A DNA stretch of 42,320 bases from Lachnospiraceae bacterium (GCA_022788085.1 JALEWA010000020.1:1-42320); one strand, 5' to 3'; counted from the first letter of the stretch, positions 1-9,707 are shown. Notes: a model not told the origin generated them from the sequence alone. Program-made: numbers and translations.

Positions 1-1593
1 GGCTTTACGGGAACGGATAATAACGGAACCTATGGCTTGGAAGAGTATTATAATGATGAATTAAACGGTACAAATGGCAGGGAATATGGCTATTTAAATG
101 ATGATGCAACACTTGAAAGAACAACAGTTGCAGCTGTGGATGGTAATTCCCTTGTGTCTACAATTGATGCCAATATTCAGGCAATTGTGGAAAAATATAT
201 TTTACAATTTAATGAAGAACATAAGAATGAAGCGCGTGAAGGATTAGGTTCTACAAACACAGGCTGTATTATTATGAACCCGAATAATGGAGAGATTCTG
301 GCTATGGCAAGTTATCCGAATTTTGACTTGAATTCACCAAAGGATCTTTCTGCATATTATACGGAAGAACAGATACAGCAGATTCAGGATGATGAAACCT
401 ATTATGATACGCTGAATAAGCTTTGGAGAAATTTCTGCATTTCAGATACATATGAACCAGGTTCTACTGCGAAAACGCTGACTATGGCAACCGGATTGGA
501 AACAGGTAAGCTGACTGGAAATGAAAATTACGAATGTACCGGCGCATTAGATATTGCAGACCGGCACATTCGTTGTAATGTCAGGAGTGGTCATGGTGTC
601 CTGGATTTCAGCGGCGCATTAGAACAGTCGTGTAACGTGGCTTTTATGAAAATGGGCGAAACGATTGGCGTAAAGGATATGGTAAAGTTTGAGCGTATTT
701 TTAATATTGGCTTAAAGACCAATATCGATTTGTCAGGCGAAGCGAGAACGGCATCACTTGTATTCAACGAAGATACAATGGGACCGACGGAGCTTGCGAC
801 ATCCTCCTTTGGACAGGGATTTAATGTTACCATGATAGAGATGGTTTGTGCTTTTTCATCTATTATTAATGGTGGTTATTATTATGAGCCTCATATGGTA
901 AGTAAGATTACGAATTCAAGTGGAGATACCGTAAAGAATATAGAGCCAAGAGTCTTAAAACAGACAGTATCAGAGACAACCTCAGCACTCATGAGAGAAT
1001 ATTTATATGCGGCTGTTGCAGAAGGAACCGGTAAATCAGCAAGACCGGCAGGCTATGCAATTGGTGGAAAAACAGGTACAGCAGAAAAAGCTGCCCGTGA
1101 TAAAAAGAATTATGTTGTATCTTTTATCGGATTTGCACCGGCTGATGACCCACAGATTGTTATTTATGTGGTAGTTGATGAACCTAATGTTGCAAGCCAG
1201 GCTCATGCAACCTATGCAACCGGTATCGTTAGAAATATTCTTACAGAAGTTCTTCCATACATGCATATCAGTAAAACGGAAGAGATGACAATTGCAGAAC
1301 AGGCAGAAGCAGATGCTGCACTTGGAGCATCTGTGCAGAAGCCGGAAGCTGAGACAACACAAGAAGGCCAGGGAGAAAACGAGGGTGAAAATGCCGGAGA
1401 AAATGCAGAAGGAGAGAATCCTGAAGGAACGCAGCAGGGTGAAGGAGCATCAGGCGGAGCCATTTATGTTGTAGATCCTGAGACAGGTGAACTGATAGAT
1501 TCCATAAGTGGTCTTCCAGCAGAAATGGATTATCACTATGAGGGCGATGATGACACGACAGGCGGTGAAAATACGCCGTCAGCAGGAGAATAG
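1..1593 (+). CDS. ftsI: Class B penicillin-binding protein (septal transpeptidase), 5' end missing
   Basis: Class B peptidoglycan D,D-transpeptidase that cross-links septal murein on the outer face of the membrane. The frame is open from base 1, so the start, the membrane anchor and most of the N-terminal pedestal domain lie upstream. The three penicilloyl-serine motifs are visible: SxxK as STAK (serine codon at 463), SxN as SCN (near 628), and KTG in GGKTGTAEK (near 1069). After the transpeptidase domain comes a tail of roughly 120 residues, rich in Glu, Gly and Asn, with repeated GEN/GENAE units and no cysteines. It is the first of two related proteins here. By analogy with the Bacillus order pbpB-spoVD it is probably the vegetative division enzyme, but this assignment is inference. 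glpK follows after 24 bases. Confidence 0.9.
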   Translation, partial: GFTGTDNNGTYGLEEYYNDELNGTNGREYGYLNDDATLERTTVAAVDGNSLVSTIDANIQAIVEKYILQFNEEHKNEAREGLGSTNTGCIIMNPNNGEILAMASYPNFDLNSPKDLSAYYTEEQIQQIQDDETYYDTLNKLWRNFCISDTYEPGSTAKTLTMATGLETGKLTGNENYECTGALDIADRHIRCNVRSGHGVLDFSGALEQSCNVAFMKMGETIGVKDMVKFERIFNIGLKTNIDLSGEARTASLVFNEDTMGPTELATSSFGQGFNVTMIEMVCAFSSIINGGYYYEPHMVSKITNSSGDTVKNIEPRVLKQTVSETTSALMREYLYAAVAEGTGKSARPAGYAIGGKTGTAEKAARDKKNYVVSFIGFAPADDPQIVIYVVVDEPNVASQAHATYATGIVRNILTEVLPYMHISKTEEMTIAEQAEADAALGASVQKPEAETTQEGQGENEGENAGENAEGENPEGTQQGEGASGGAIYVVDPETGELIDSISGLPAEMDYHYEGDDDTTGGENTPSAGE

Positions 1594-1617
1594 AACATAT
1601 AAAGAAGGGGAGCAGAC

Positions 1618-3114
1618 ATGGGAAGGTATGTTATGGCGTTAGATGCCGGAACAACAAGCAACAGATGTATTCTTTTTAATGAGAAGGGAGAAATGTGCAG
1701 TGTAGCTCAGAAGGAATTTACACAGTTTTTCCCAAAGCCCGGATGGGTAGAACATGATGCAGAAGAAATCTGGTCGACACAACTTGAGGTAGCCAAAGAG
1801 GCTATGGCAAATATAGGAGCTACCGTGGCAGATATTGCGGCTATCGGGATTACCAATCAGCGTGAGACAACGATTTGTTGGGATAAGAAGACTGGAAAGC
1901 CGGTATGCCATGCTATTGTCTGGCAATGCCGCAGAACATCAGAATATGCAGATTCTTTGAAGAAAAAAGGTTTAACAGAAAAGTTCAGACAGAAGACAGG
2001 ACTTGTTATGGATGCATATTTTTCTGCAACTAAGCTTAGATGGATCCTTGAAAATGTGGAAGGGGCAAGAGAAAGAGCTGAGAGAGGCGAGCTCTTGTTT
2101 GGAACAGTAGAAACATGGCTAATCTGGAAGCTGACAAAGGGTGCAGTTCATGTGACGGATTATTCCAACGCATCAAGAACCATGATGTTTAATATCAATA
2201 CATTAGAGTGGGACGATGAGATTCTGGAGGAACTTTCCATTCCTAAGTGCATGCTGCCCGAAGTAAAGCCTTCCAGCTATATATACGGGAATGCAAATCC
2301 TGAATTTTTCGGAGCTCCGATTCCGATTGCAGGTGCGGCAGGTGACCAGCAGGCAGCCTTGTTTGGACAGACCTGTTTCAAAGCCGGTGAGGCGAAGAAT
2401 ACCTACGGTACCGGCTGTTTCCTGCTTATGAATACAGGAGAAAAGCCGGTATTTTCTAAGAATGGTCTTGTTACAACGATTGCCTGGGGGTTAGATGGAA
2501 AAGTCACCTATGCGCTGGAGGGTTCCATTTTTGTTGCAGGTGCAGCCATTCAGTGGCTTCGTGATGAAATGAAGCTGATTGACAGTGCATCAGATGCAGA
2601 ATATATGGCTAAGAAGGTTAGGGATACCAATGGCTGCTATGTAGTTCCTGCATTTACCGGATTAGGAGCGCCACACTGGGATCAGTATGCACGAGGAACT
2701 ATTGTTGGGATTACCAGAGGGGTAAATAAATACCATATCATTCGTGCAACCTTGGAATCCCTGGCATATCAGGTAAATGATGTGCTGCAGGCAATGAGAG
2801 CAGATTCCGGAATCAGGCTGGAAACATTAAAGGTAGACGGAGGGGCGTGTGCGAATAATCTGTTAATGCAGATGCAGGCAGATATCAGTAATGCTCCGGT
2901 CAACCGTCCATCCTGTGTGGAAACAACAGCAATGGGAGCTGCATATCTTGCAGGACTTGCAGTTGGATACTGGAAGAATAAGGAGGAGGTTCTCCTAAAC
3001 TCCGGGATTGACCGTATCTTTGAATCTGAAATTTCAGAGGAAGATAGAGAAAAGAAGATTCATGGCTGGAATAAGGCAATAAAAACTGCCTATGGATGGG
3101 CCAAGGAGCAATAG
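1618..3114 (+). CDS. glpK: Glycerol kinase
   Basis: FGGY-family sugar kinase that phosphorylates glycerol with ATP to glycerol-3-phosphate in the cytoplasm, feeding glycolysis and lipid synthesis. The 498 residues match the usual length. The N-terminal phosphate loop reads [14 protein letters not shown]. The glycerol-site region includes GITNQRETT and [11 protein letters not shown], and the ATP-site region [13 protein letters not shown] and [15 protein letters not shown]. The C-terminal GGACANN and [13 protein letters not shown] motifs are also intact. The ATG is preceded by AAGGGGAG. The location is odd: a carbon-catabolism gene placed between two penicillin-binding proteins, with no glycerol facilitator or glpD next to it. 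A terminator-like hairpin follows its stop codon. Confidence 0.97.
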   Translation: MGRYVMALDAGTTSNRCILFNEKGEMCSVAQKEFTQFFPKPGWVEHDAEEIWSTQLEVAKEAMANIGATVADIAAIGITNQRETTICWDKKTGKPVCHAIVWQCRRTSEYADSLKKKGLTEKFRQKTGLVMDAYFSATKLRWILENVEGARERAERGELLFGTVETWLIWKLTKGAVHVTDYSNASRTMMFNINTLEWDDEILEELSIPKCMLPEVKPSSYIYGNANPEFFGAPIPIAGAAGDQQAALFGQTCFKAGEAKNTYGTGCFLLMNTGEKPVFSKNGLVTTIAWGLDGKVTYALEGSIFVAGAAIQWLRDEMKLIDSASDAEYMAKKVRDTNGCYVVPAFTGLGAPHWDQYARGTIVGITRGVNKYHIIRATLESLAYQVNDVLQAMRADSGIRLETLKVDGGACANNLLMQMQADISNAPVNRPSCVETTAMGAAYLAGLAVGYWKNKEEVLLNSGIDRIFESEISEEDREKKIHGWNKAIKTAYGWAKEQ

Positions 3115-3142
3115 AGTATCATTACACACCAGAAAAAAACAT

Positions 3143-3194
3143 AACCCCGTACAAGAGATAATAAAATGATACTAATCACTTGTATGGGGTTTTT
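3143..3194 (+). terminator. Terminator-like hairpin overlapping the start of the second PBP gene
   Basis: Bases 3143-3155 (AACCCCGTACAAG) pair with 3179-3191 (CTTGTATGGGGTT), a 13-bp stem with one G-U pair and a 23-base loop, ending in a run of five T. In shape it is a Rho-independent terminator for ftsI-glpK, although the loop is long. One possible ATG for the next gene (3166) lies in the loop and the other (3196) just after the T run, so it could instead act as a translation- or transcription-controlling leader. Confidence 0.6.
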
Positions 3195-3195
3195 C

Positions 3196-4938
3196 ATGGC
3201 AAGAAATAAAACAACACAGAAAAAGAAAACATTCATAATGTGTATTTTATGTATTATGGTACTTGTAGGATTGAGCGGGCGACTGGGCTATCTTATGATA
3301 TTCTGTTCCTCACATTATACGCATCTTGCGGACGTCCTCCATGAACGTGAAAGAGATATTAAAGCAGCAAGGGGAAGAATTATTGATGCAACGGGAACAG
3401 TTCTTGCAGATAACCGTACGGTATGTACGATTTCAGTCATACACAGTCAGATTGAAAATCCACAGGAAGTAATCGAGGTACTTTGCAGAGAGCTTGATTT
3501 ATCAGAGGAATATGTAAGAAAACGTGTAGAGAAGTATTCGGCGCGTGAGAGGATTAAGAGTAATGTAGATAAGGAAACAGGTGACAGAATCCGAAAGCTT
3601 GATCTGGCAGGAGTGAAGGTGGATGAGGATTATAAACGATATTATCCGTATAGCGATCTTGCTTCCAAGGTATTAGGTTTTACGGGAGCAGATAATCAGG
3701 GAATTATCGGATTGGAGGTTAAGTATGAGGAATATCTGACAGGACAAAAGGGGCAGATTCTTACTCTTACCGATGCCAAGGGAATAGAACTGGAAGGAAT
3801 GGGAGAAAAAAGAAATGAACCAATAGCCGGAAATGACCTTTATATCAGTCTGGATGTAAATATTCAGAAGTATGCTACACAGCTTGCAAAGCAGGCTTAT
3901 GCAACGAAGCAGGCAAAAGGAGTATCCATTATTGTGATGAATGTGAAAAATGGAGAAATCCTTGCCATGACGGATGTTCCGGAATTTGATCTGAATGAAC
4001 CATATACACTGATCCCGGAGCTTGAAGCTGAGGCAGCAGCATGCACGACGCAGGAGGAAAAGCAAAAACTTTTGAATAGTATGTGGAGAAATGGCTGTAT
4101 TAATGATACTTATGAACCGGGCTCAACCTTCAAGATCATCACTGCTACAGCAGCATTGGAAGCCGGAGTCGTAACGATGGAAGACAACTTTAGCTGTCCT
4201 GGATTTATTATTGTAGATGATAGAAGAATTCGATGTCATAAAGCTGGAGGACATGGAGCGGAAAACTTTACACAGGCCGTTATGAATTCCTGTAACCCTG
4301 TTTTTGTAACGCTTGGACTTCGCCTTGGGGCACAGCGCTACTACGATTATTTTGAAAAGTTTGGAATGAAGCAGAAAACAGGAATTGATCTGCCGGGGGA
4401 AGCTGCAACCATCATGCATAAGGTAGAAAATATCGGAGAAGTAGAACTTGCAACTATTTCCTTTGGACAGTCCTTTCAGATAACACCGGTAAGACTTATG
4501 ACAACAGTGTCAGGAATTGTTAACGGAGGTAATCTTGTAACACCTCATTTTGGTGTACGTGTCATGAACCAGGATAAGGATATCATTGAAGAATTTGAAT
4601 ATCCGATTACGGAGGGAATCGTTTCTGCGGACACAACGGAAAAAATGAAATATGTATTGGAGCAGGTTGTGGAAAATGGAGGAGGAAAGAACGGGCGGGT
4701 AGAGGGCTACCGGGTAGGAGGGAAGACAGCAACGAGTCAGACACTCCCGAGAGGAACAGGCCGCTATATTTCTTCTTTTCTGGGTTTCGCACCAGCTGAT
4801 GACCCACAGGTAATGGCTATATGTATTATAGATACACCACAGGGACAATATTATGGAGGACAGATCGCAGCGCCGGTTGTAAGACAGCTTTTTGAAAATA
4901 TTCTTCCTTATTTAGATAAGATGGATTATAATCAGTAG
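3196..4938 (+). CDS. spoVD: Class B penicillin-binding protein, SpoVD/FtsI-like, with KTA motif
   Basis: Second membrane-anchored D,D-transpeptidase, 580 residues from this ATG. Residues about 10-35 are a membrane anchor after a Lys-rich start. A pedestal domain with RGRIIDATGTVLADN follows, then the transpeptidase domain: Ser310-Thr-Phe-Lys313, Ser365-Cys-Asn367, and Lys510-Thr-Ala512 in place of the usual KTG. It lacks a PASTA domain and the acidic tail of the first protein. An upstream ATG at 3166 would add ten residues (MILITCMGFF) but lies in a hairpin loop with no clear ribosome site, so 3196 is preferred, not certain. By position it corresponds to spoVD, whose Bacillus product makes spore cortex. 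A sporulation role is inference. Confidence 0.85.
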   Translation: MARNKTTQKKKTFIMCILCIMVLVGLSGRLGYLMIFCSSHYTHLADVLHERERDIKAARGRIIDATGTVLADNRTVCTISVIHSQIENPQEVIEVLCRELDLSEEYVRKRVEKYSARERIKSNVDKETGDRIRKLDLAGVKVDEDYKRYYPYSDLASKVLGFTGADNQGIIGLEVKYEEYLTGQKGQILTLTDAKGIELEGMGEKRNEPIAGNDLYISLDVNIQKYATQLAKQAYATKQAKGVSIIVMNVKNGEILAMTDVPEFDLNEPYTLIPELEAEAAACTTQEEKQKLLNSMWRNGCINDTYEPGSTFKIITATAALEAGVVTMEDNFSCPGFIIVDDRRIRCHKAGGHGAENFTQAVMNSCNPVFVTLGLRLGAQRYYDYFEKFGMKQKTGIDLPGEAATIMHKVENIGEVELATISFGQSFQITPVRLMTTVSGIVNGGNLVTPHFGVRVMNQDKDIIEEFEYPITEGIVSADTTEKMKYVLEQVVENGGGKNGRVEGYRVGGKTATSQTLPRGTGRYISSFLGFAPADDPQVMAICIIDTPQGQYYGGQIAAPVVRQLFENILPYLDKMDYNQ

Positions 4939-4994
4939 AGAGTACAAAATTATGTGAACAGAAACTTGCATGGTTGTTCAGATGGAGGCTAAAC

Positions 4995-6362
4995 ATGATA
5001 GATTTAAATGGTAAACGTGTAATTGTGGTCGGAACAGGAATCAGTGGCATTGGTTCAGCAAAGCTTTTGGAGGAAAATGGCGCAATTCCCGTTATTTATG
5101 ATGGAAATACAAAGGTAGTTAAGGAGGAAGTGAAAGAAAAGCTTGTACAGGGGAGTAAGGCTGAAATTATAATCGGGGAGTTCCCGGCAGAGATACTGGA
5201 GGATATTTCATTGGCAGTTCTAAGCCCCGGTGTACCTACAGATGCAGACTTTGTTTTATGCATGAAGGAGAAGAAGATTCCTGTGTGGGGAGAAATAGAG
5301 CTTGCTTATAACTATGGTAAGGGAAGAGTGATTGCGATTACAGGAACAAATGGTAAGACAACAACTACTTCACTTGTCGGGCAGATTATGCAGGAATATT
5401 ATGATAGTGTGTATATTGTTGGAAATATTGGAAATCCATATACACAAGCTGCACCGCTTATGAATGAAGAAACGGTTTCCGTAGCAGAAATTTCAAGCTT
5501 TCAGTTAGAGACAATCGAATATTTCCATCCACAGGTGTCTGCTATTTTAAATATTACACCGGATCATTTGAACAGACACCATACGATGGGAAATTACGTG
5601 GCAGCTAAGGAAGCAATAACCATGAATCAGACAAAGGATGATTATTGCGTACTGAATTATGAAAATGAATACACAAGAGACTTTGGGGAGCGATGTCCGG
5701 CGCAGGTTGTCTTTTTCTCATCCGCAAGAAGACTGGAAAATGGAATTTATCTGGATGGAGAGGACATTTATCTTGCTAAAGATGGAAAGACAACACGTCT
5801 CATGAACGTGAAAACAGATATGAATCTGGTGGGAATCTGCAATATTGAGAATGTTATGGCTGCTATTGGCATCAGTATGAATGCAGGTGTTCCTATGGAA
5901 AATATTTTAGGAACGATTAAACGCTTTGTTGCCGTGGAACACCGTATAGAATATGTAGCGACTAAAAAGGGCGTTATGTATTATAATGATTCCAAAGCAA
6001 CCAATACAGATGCAGCGATTCAGGGAATCAAGGCAATGGATAAGCCTACTGTCTTAATTGGTGGCGGCTATGACAAGGGAAGTGAATATGATGACTGGAT
6101 TCAAAGCTTTGACGGAAAGGTGAAACTGCTTGTTCTGATTGGACAGACAAGAGAAAAGATTGCAGAGTGTGCAAGAAGAAATGGCTTTGAAAAGATTGTA
6201 TTTGCGGATAGCTTTGAAGATGCATTGGATATTTGTGTGAAGGAAGCCAAAAACGGAGATGCAGTGCTGTTATCACCGGCATGTGCAAGCTGGGGAATGT
6301 TCCCGAATTATGAAGTGAGGGGCAGGATGTTTAAGGAATATGTAAATAAGCTTGGAGAGTGA
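4995..6362 (+). CDS. murD: UDP-N-acetylmuramoyl-L-alanine--D-glutamate ligase
   Basis: Cytoplasmic Mur ligase that adds D-glutamate to UDP-MurNAc-L-Ala using ATP. It is 455 residues long, normal for MurD. It begins with a Rossmann-like segment (KRVIVVGTGISGIGSAKLL), has the ATP loop GTNGKTTTTS in the central domain, then AEISSFQLE, NITPDHLNRH and YNDSKATNTDA, all typical of MurD. The start is set by GGAGG at 4984-4988, six bases before the ATG; an in-frame start at 4974 has no such site. In most Firmicutes mraY sits just upstream, and here it is missing. The stop lies four bases before the ftsW start. Confidence 0.96.
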   Translation: MIDLNGKRVIVVGTGISGIGSAKLLEENGAIPVIYDGNTKVVKEEVKEKLVQGSKAEIIIGEFPAEILEDISLAVLSPGVPTDADFVLCMKEKKIPVWGEIELAYNYGKGRVIAITGTNGKTTTTSLVGQIMQEYYDSVYIVGNIGNPYTQAAPLMNEETVSVAEISSFQLETIEYFHPQVSAILNITPDHLNRHHTMGNYVAAKEAITMNQTKDDYCVLNYENEYTRDFGERCPAQVVFFSSARRLENGIYLDGEDIYLAKDGKTTRLMNVKTDMNLVGICNIENVMAAIGISMNAGVPMENILGTIKRFVAVEHRIEYVATKKGVMYYNDSKATNTDAAIQGIKAMDKPTVLIGGGYDKGSEYDDWIQSFDGKVKLLVLIGQTREKIAECARRNGFEKIVFADSFEDALDICVKEAKNGDAVLLSPACASWGMFPNYEVRGRMFKEYVNKLGE

Positions 6363-6366
6363 TAAG

Positions 6367-7512
6367 GTGTCAGAACAACAGACAACTGGTAAAAGGAAAA
6401 AAGAGAGACATAATTTTGATTATGTATTGCTGACGGTAGTGTTATTTCTGGTGGGATTTGGACTTTTGATGATTTATTCAACAAGCTCCTATGAGGCAGG
6501 CATTGATTATGGAGATTCAGCCTATTTCCTGAAAAAGCAGATGACATCCACCTTGCTGGGATTCATAGCGATGTTTTTTGTGTCAAGGGTTCCATATCAG
6601 TTTTGGAAGAAATGGGATGCAGCGGCATTTTTAGGGTCAGCAGTATTGATCCTGTTGGTATTATCACCATTAGGTCTTACCAGAAATGGTGCTACCAGAT
6701 GGCTTGATCTTAAGATTATTACCATGCAGCCTGCCGAAGTTGCAAAAATTGGTGCTATTATTTATGAGGCGAGTATCATTTCAAAGCTTGGGAAAAGTCT
6801 GAAAACACCAAAAGGTCTTGCGGTAGTCTTAGTGCCGCCTGCTATTCTTGCACTGATGCTGTGGCAGATTACAAATAATATGAGTTCTGCGATTATCGTA
6901 ATGGGAATTGCAGTTGCCATGCTTTTTGTTGCAGTACCGGATTACAAATACTTTGTTGGACTGGGTGCTCTTGGTATAGCAGGTGTGACAGCGATTGTAT
7001 TCTATGCAAATGCGTCAGATGCATCGGGAGAATTCAGAATGCAGCGAATCAGGGCATGGCTTAATCCTGAGGCTTATAGTACGGATACTGCCTTTCAGAC
7101 GCTGCAGGCATTGTATGCGATAGGATCCGGTGGAATCTGGGGAAAAGGTCTTGGACAGAGTATGCAGAAGAGAGGATTTCTGCCTGAGTCACAAAACGAT
7201 ATGATTTTCTCCATCATTTGTGAGGAATTAGGGCTGTTTGGAGCGATTGCAGTTATCTTTTTATTTATTGTATTAATCTGGTGTTGCATGGTAATTGCCA
7301 ATAATACGGTAGACTTATTTGGGGCACTGCTTGTCGTTGGTGTGATGTCACATTATGCCATTCAGGTAATTCTGAATATTGCGGTTGTTACCAATACGAT
7401 TCCCAATACCGGTATCTCCCTTCCTTTTATCAGTTATGGAGGTACCTCGGTACTGTTTTTGCTTGCGGAAATCGGAATCGTGCTTAATGTCAGCAAGAGT
7501 GTCAGGGCATAA
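6367..7512 (+). CDS. ftsW: Septal peptidoglycan polymerase FtsW (SEDS family)
   Basis: Integral membrane glycosyltransferase that polymerises lipid II at the division site together with a class B PBP. It has 381 residues from a GTG chosen because GGAG at 6354-6357 lies nine bases upstream; an in-frame TTG at 6352 overlaps murD. After a Lys-rich cytoplasmic start come about ten hydrophobic segments. Family marks include MIYSTSSYEAG in the first segment, GATRWLDL and QPAEVAK in the middle, PESQNDMIFSIICEELG, and the C-terminal PFISYGGTSV. SpoVE, the sporulation paralogue, cannot be separated by sequence alone. murG usually follows this gene but is absent here. Confidence 0.95.
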   Translation: MSEQQTTGKRKKERHNFDYVLLTVVLFLVGFGLLMIYSTSSYEAGIDYGDSAYFLKKQMTSTLLGFIAMFFVSRVPYQFWKKWDAAAFLGSAVLILLVLSPLGLTRNGATRWLDLKIITMQPAEVAKIGAIIYEASIISKLGKSLKTPKGLAVVLVPPAILALMLWQITNNMSSAIIVMGIAVAMLFVAVPDYKYFVGLGALGIAGVTAIVFYANASDASGEFRMQRIRAWLNPEAYSTDTAFQTLQALYAIGSGGIWGKGLGQSMQKRGFLPESQNDMIFSIICEELGLFGAIAVIFLFIVLIWCCMVIANNTVDLFGALLVVGVMSHYAIQVILNIAVVTNTIPNTGISLPFISYGGTSVLFLLAEIGIVLNVSKSVRA

Positions 7513-7576
7513 GTGGTATAAAGGACAAAGAGCAATACATATAATGTGGTAATTTCCTATATATGGTGTGAGCTCT

Positions 7577-8902
7577 ATGACAAAAATGACATTGCCGGAT
7601 GATCATGCAAAGGATTATATTGAAAAATATATGACGCAGGATGCGATAATTAAAGTACAAGGGAAATATCCCCTTCAAGGTAGTGTGAGAATACAAGGCT
7701 CGAAGAATGCAACATTACCTGTCCTGGCGGCATGTCTTCTGATACCTGGGAAATGCGTGATTCACAATTGCCCGATTATCACAGATGTGATGTATATGCT
7801 CAGACTTCTTGAATATGCAGGATGTATTGTTACATGGAAAGGCAATCAAGTGACAGTTGACGCATGCAATGTGAAGGAATTCCGTTTACCGGGGGAATAT
7901 GTAAAGAAAATGCGTTCCTCTGTTATCCTGATGGGAGCTTTGTTAGGAAGACTGCATGAAGTTGGAATTGATTATCCGGGTGGCTGCGTAATAGGAGAAA
8001 GACCAATTGATCAGCATCTTCGGGGTTTAGAGGCTCTTGGAGCGAAGATATCTATGGAGGGTAATTATATACATGCTTCTTCAGGGAAGCTTCAGGGAGC
8101 AAAGATTGCATTTCCATCCTCCAGTGTAGGTGCAACACAAAATGTATTGCTTGCTTCCGTGATGGCAAGAGGAGAAACGCGTATTCAGAATGCAGCTAAA
8201 GAGCCGGAAATAGCAGCTCTTTGCAGTTTCCTTAGACTTGCAGGGGCTGATATTGTGGGAGAGGAAACGGGGCAGATTACCATACATGGGGTAGAGGAGC
8301 TTCATCCGGTAGAATTTGATATGATGCCGGATCGGATTGTGGCAGGAACCTACTTGTTTGCAGCAATGGCTGCAGGTGGGGAAATCTGCATAAAAGAAGC
8401 ACCAATTATGCATCTTACCCAAGTCCTTCATGTGCTTGAGAACATGGGTGGAGAACTAAAGCTCAGGCAGGAATCCCAGGAAATAGAACTTCGGGTGAAA
8501 GAAAGAACAAAAAATTTGTCTTACATTGAAACTAATGTGTATCCGGGATTTCCGACAGATTTACAATCTCCTTTGCTTTCCGTAGCAGTTGTTTCAGAAG
8601 GAAAACTGCTGTTAAAGGAAAGAATATTCTCTGGCAGGTTTAAAATCGTGGAAGAATTAAGGAGAATGGGCGCTGACATTACAGAATACAGCAACAGCGT
8701 GTTGATTCGGGGCAGCTCTTGTCTGGAAGGGCGGAATGTAATTGCAAGAGAACTGAGAGGGGGAGCAGCACTTGTCATTGCAGGGCTTGCAGCGTCAGGT
8801 ATTACCATGGTTACGGATACCCGTTATATTAGTAGAGGATATGAGGATATTGTAAGGGATTTGCGTACACTGGGGGCACATATATCAATAAATAAAATCT
8901 GA
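7577..8902 (+). CDS. murA: UDP-N-acetylglucosamine 1-carboxyvinyltransferase
   Basis: Catalyses the first committed step of peptidoglycan synthesis, transferring enolpyruvate from PEP to UDP-GlcNAc in the cytoplasm. The EPSP-synthase-like double-barrel fold is recognisable from QGSKNATLPVLAACLL at the N-terminal side. The active loop PGGCVIGERPID carries the catalytic cysteine that fosfomycin alkylates. FPTDLQSPLLSV and RGGAALVIAGL follow near the C-terminus. About 25 residues precede the usual MurA start, making a short polar extension. The start is uncertain: ATG at 7577 or GTG at 7568, neither with a strong ribosome site. A lone TATAAT at 7540-7545 lacks a good -35 partner. Confidence 0.94.
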   Translation: MTKMTLPDDHAKDYIEKYMTQDAIIKVQGKYPLQGSVRIQGSKNATLPVLAACLLIPGKCVIHNCPIITDVMYMLRLLEYAGCIVTWKGNQVTVDACNVKEFRLPGEYVKKMRSSVILMGALLGRLHEVGIDYPGGCVIGERPIDQHLRGLEALGAKISMEGNYIHASSGKLQGAKIAFPSSSVGATQNVLLASVMARGETRIQNAAKEPEIAALCSFLRLAGADIVGEETGQITIHGVEELHPVEFDMMPDRIVAGTYLFAAMAAGGEICIKEAPIMHLTQVLHVLENMGGELKLRQESQEIELRVKERTKNLSYIETNVYPGFPTDLQSPLLSVAVVSEGKLLLKERIFSGRFKIVEELRRMGADITEYSNSVLIRGSSCLEGRNVIARELRGGAALVIAGLAASGITMVTDTRYISRGYEDIVRDLRTLGAHISINKI

Positions 8903-8933
8903 TTAGATACAATAAAATACAGAAAGGAAATAT

Positions 8934-9677
8934 ATGAGAAGAGACGAAGATTTCATACCTCATTTACAATTAAAGATTCGCCTGATTATAGCGCTTGGAA
9001 TAATTGTGGTGTTATTGTCTGTCGTATATTTCCTTTTAATACATTATGAGGTCAGAAATGTAGTTGTAGAAGGAAATAAACACTATTCGTCCAAGGAGAT
9101 TCAGGATATGGTTATGACCGGATATCTGGGTGATAATTCACTGTATCTTTCCATGAAATACAAAAATAAGGAAATATCAGATATTCCTTTTATTGAGACG
9201 ATGGATATAATTGTAACTTCTAATGATACTATAAAAATTATGGTATACGAAAAATCCCTTGCAGGATTTGTGGAGTATCTGGGTCGGTATATGTATTTTG
9301 ATAATGACGGAGTCGTTATCGAGGCGGCAAAGGTGCCTACGAAAGGGATACCGCAGGTTATAGGACTTGAATTTGATCATATTGTACTATATGAGAAACT
9401 TCCGGTTGATAATGATGCTATTTTTCAAGATATCTTAACGATTACGAAACTGCTTAATAAATATAACATGATATGTGAAAAGATTCAGTTTGATGCAAAT
9501 TATCAAATTACTTTGGGGTATGGAAAGGTAAAGGTTAACATAGGTAAGCTGGAAAACCTCGAAGAGAAGCTGATGCAGCTTCCGTATATTCTTCCATCAC
9601 TGGAAGGTGAGAGCGGAACATTGGATTTGCAGAACTATACTTCGGACAAGAAAAGCATTACTTTTGAAAAAGAGTAA
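8934..9677 (+). CDS. divIB: Cell division protein FtsQ/DivIB
   Basis: Bitopic membrane protein of the divisome that works with FtsL and DivIC at the septum. It has 247 residues. The N-terminus is short and charged (MRRDEDFIPH), followed by one hydrophobic segment at about residues 15-38. A POTRA-type domain begins at YEVRNVVVEGNKHYSSKEIQDMV, and the FtsQ/DivIB beta domain covers the rest, with GFVEYLGRYMYFDNDGVVIE. AGAAAGGAAAT precedes the ATG. The gene lies between murA and ftsZ, as in the standard Firmicutes order. Sequence identity in this family is low, so the call rests on topology, POTRA start and position together. No ftsA lies between it and ftsZ, as is usual in many Clostridia. Confidence 0.88.
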   Translation: MRRDEDFIPHLQLKIRLIIALGIIVVLLSVVYFLLIHYEVRNVVVEGNKHYSSKEIQDMVMTGYLGDNSLYLSMKYKNKEISDIPFIETMDIIVTSNDTIKIMVYEKSLAGFVEYLGRYMYFDNDGVVIEAAKVPTKGIPQVIGLEFDHIVLYEKLPVDNDAIFQDILTITKLLNKYNMICEKIQFDANYQITLGYGKVKVNIGKLENLEEKLMQLPYILPSLEGESGTLDLQNYTSDKKSITFEKE

Positions 9678-9707
9678 CATAAAATCCGAAGAAAAGTAAA
9701 AAAGAGG

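Noticed and set aside
1-4938. Two adjacent penicillin-binding proteins as a recent duplication or assembly artefact
   Set aside because: They share motifs such as DTYEPGST but differ throughout in sequence, tail and KTG motif. Tandem pbpB-spoVD is a known old arrangement in Firmicutes.
7517-7545. TATAAT upstream of murA as a promoter
   Set aside because: The -10 is perfect, but at the proper distance there is only TATAAA, and the ftsW-murA spacing is also compatible with read-through.
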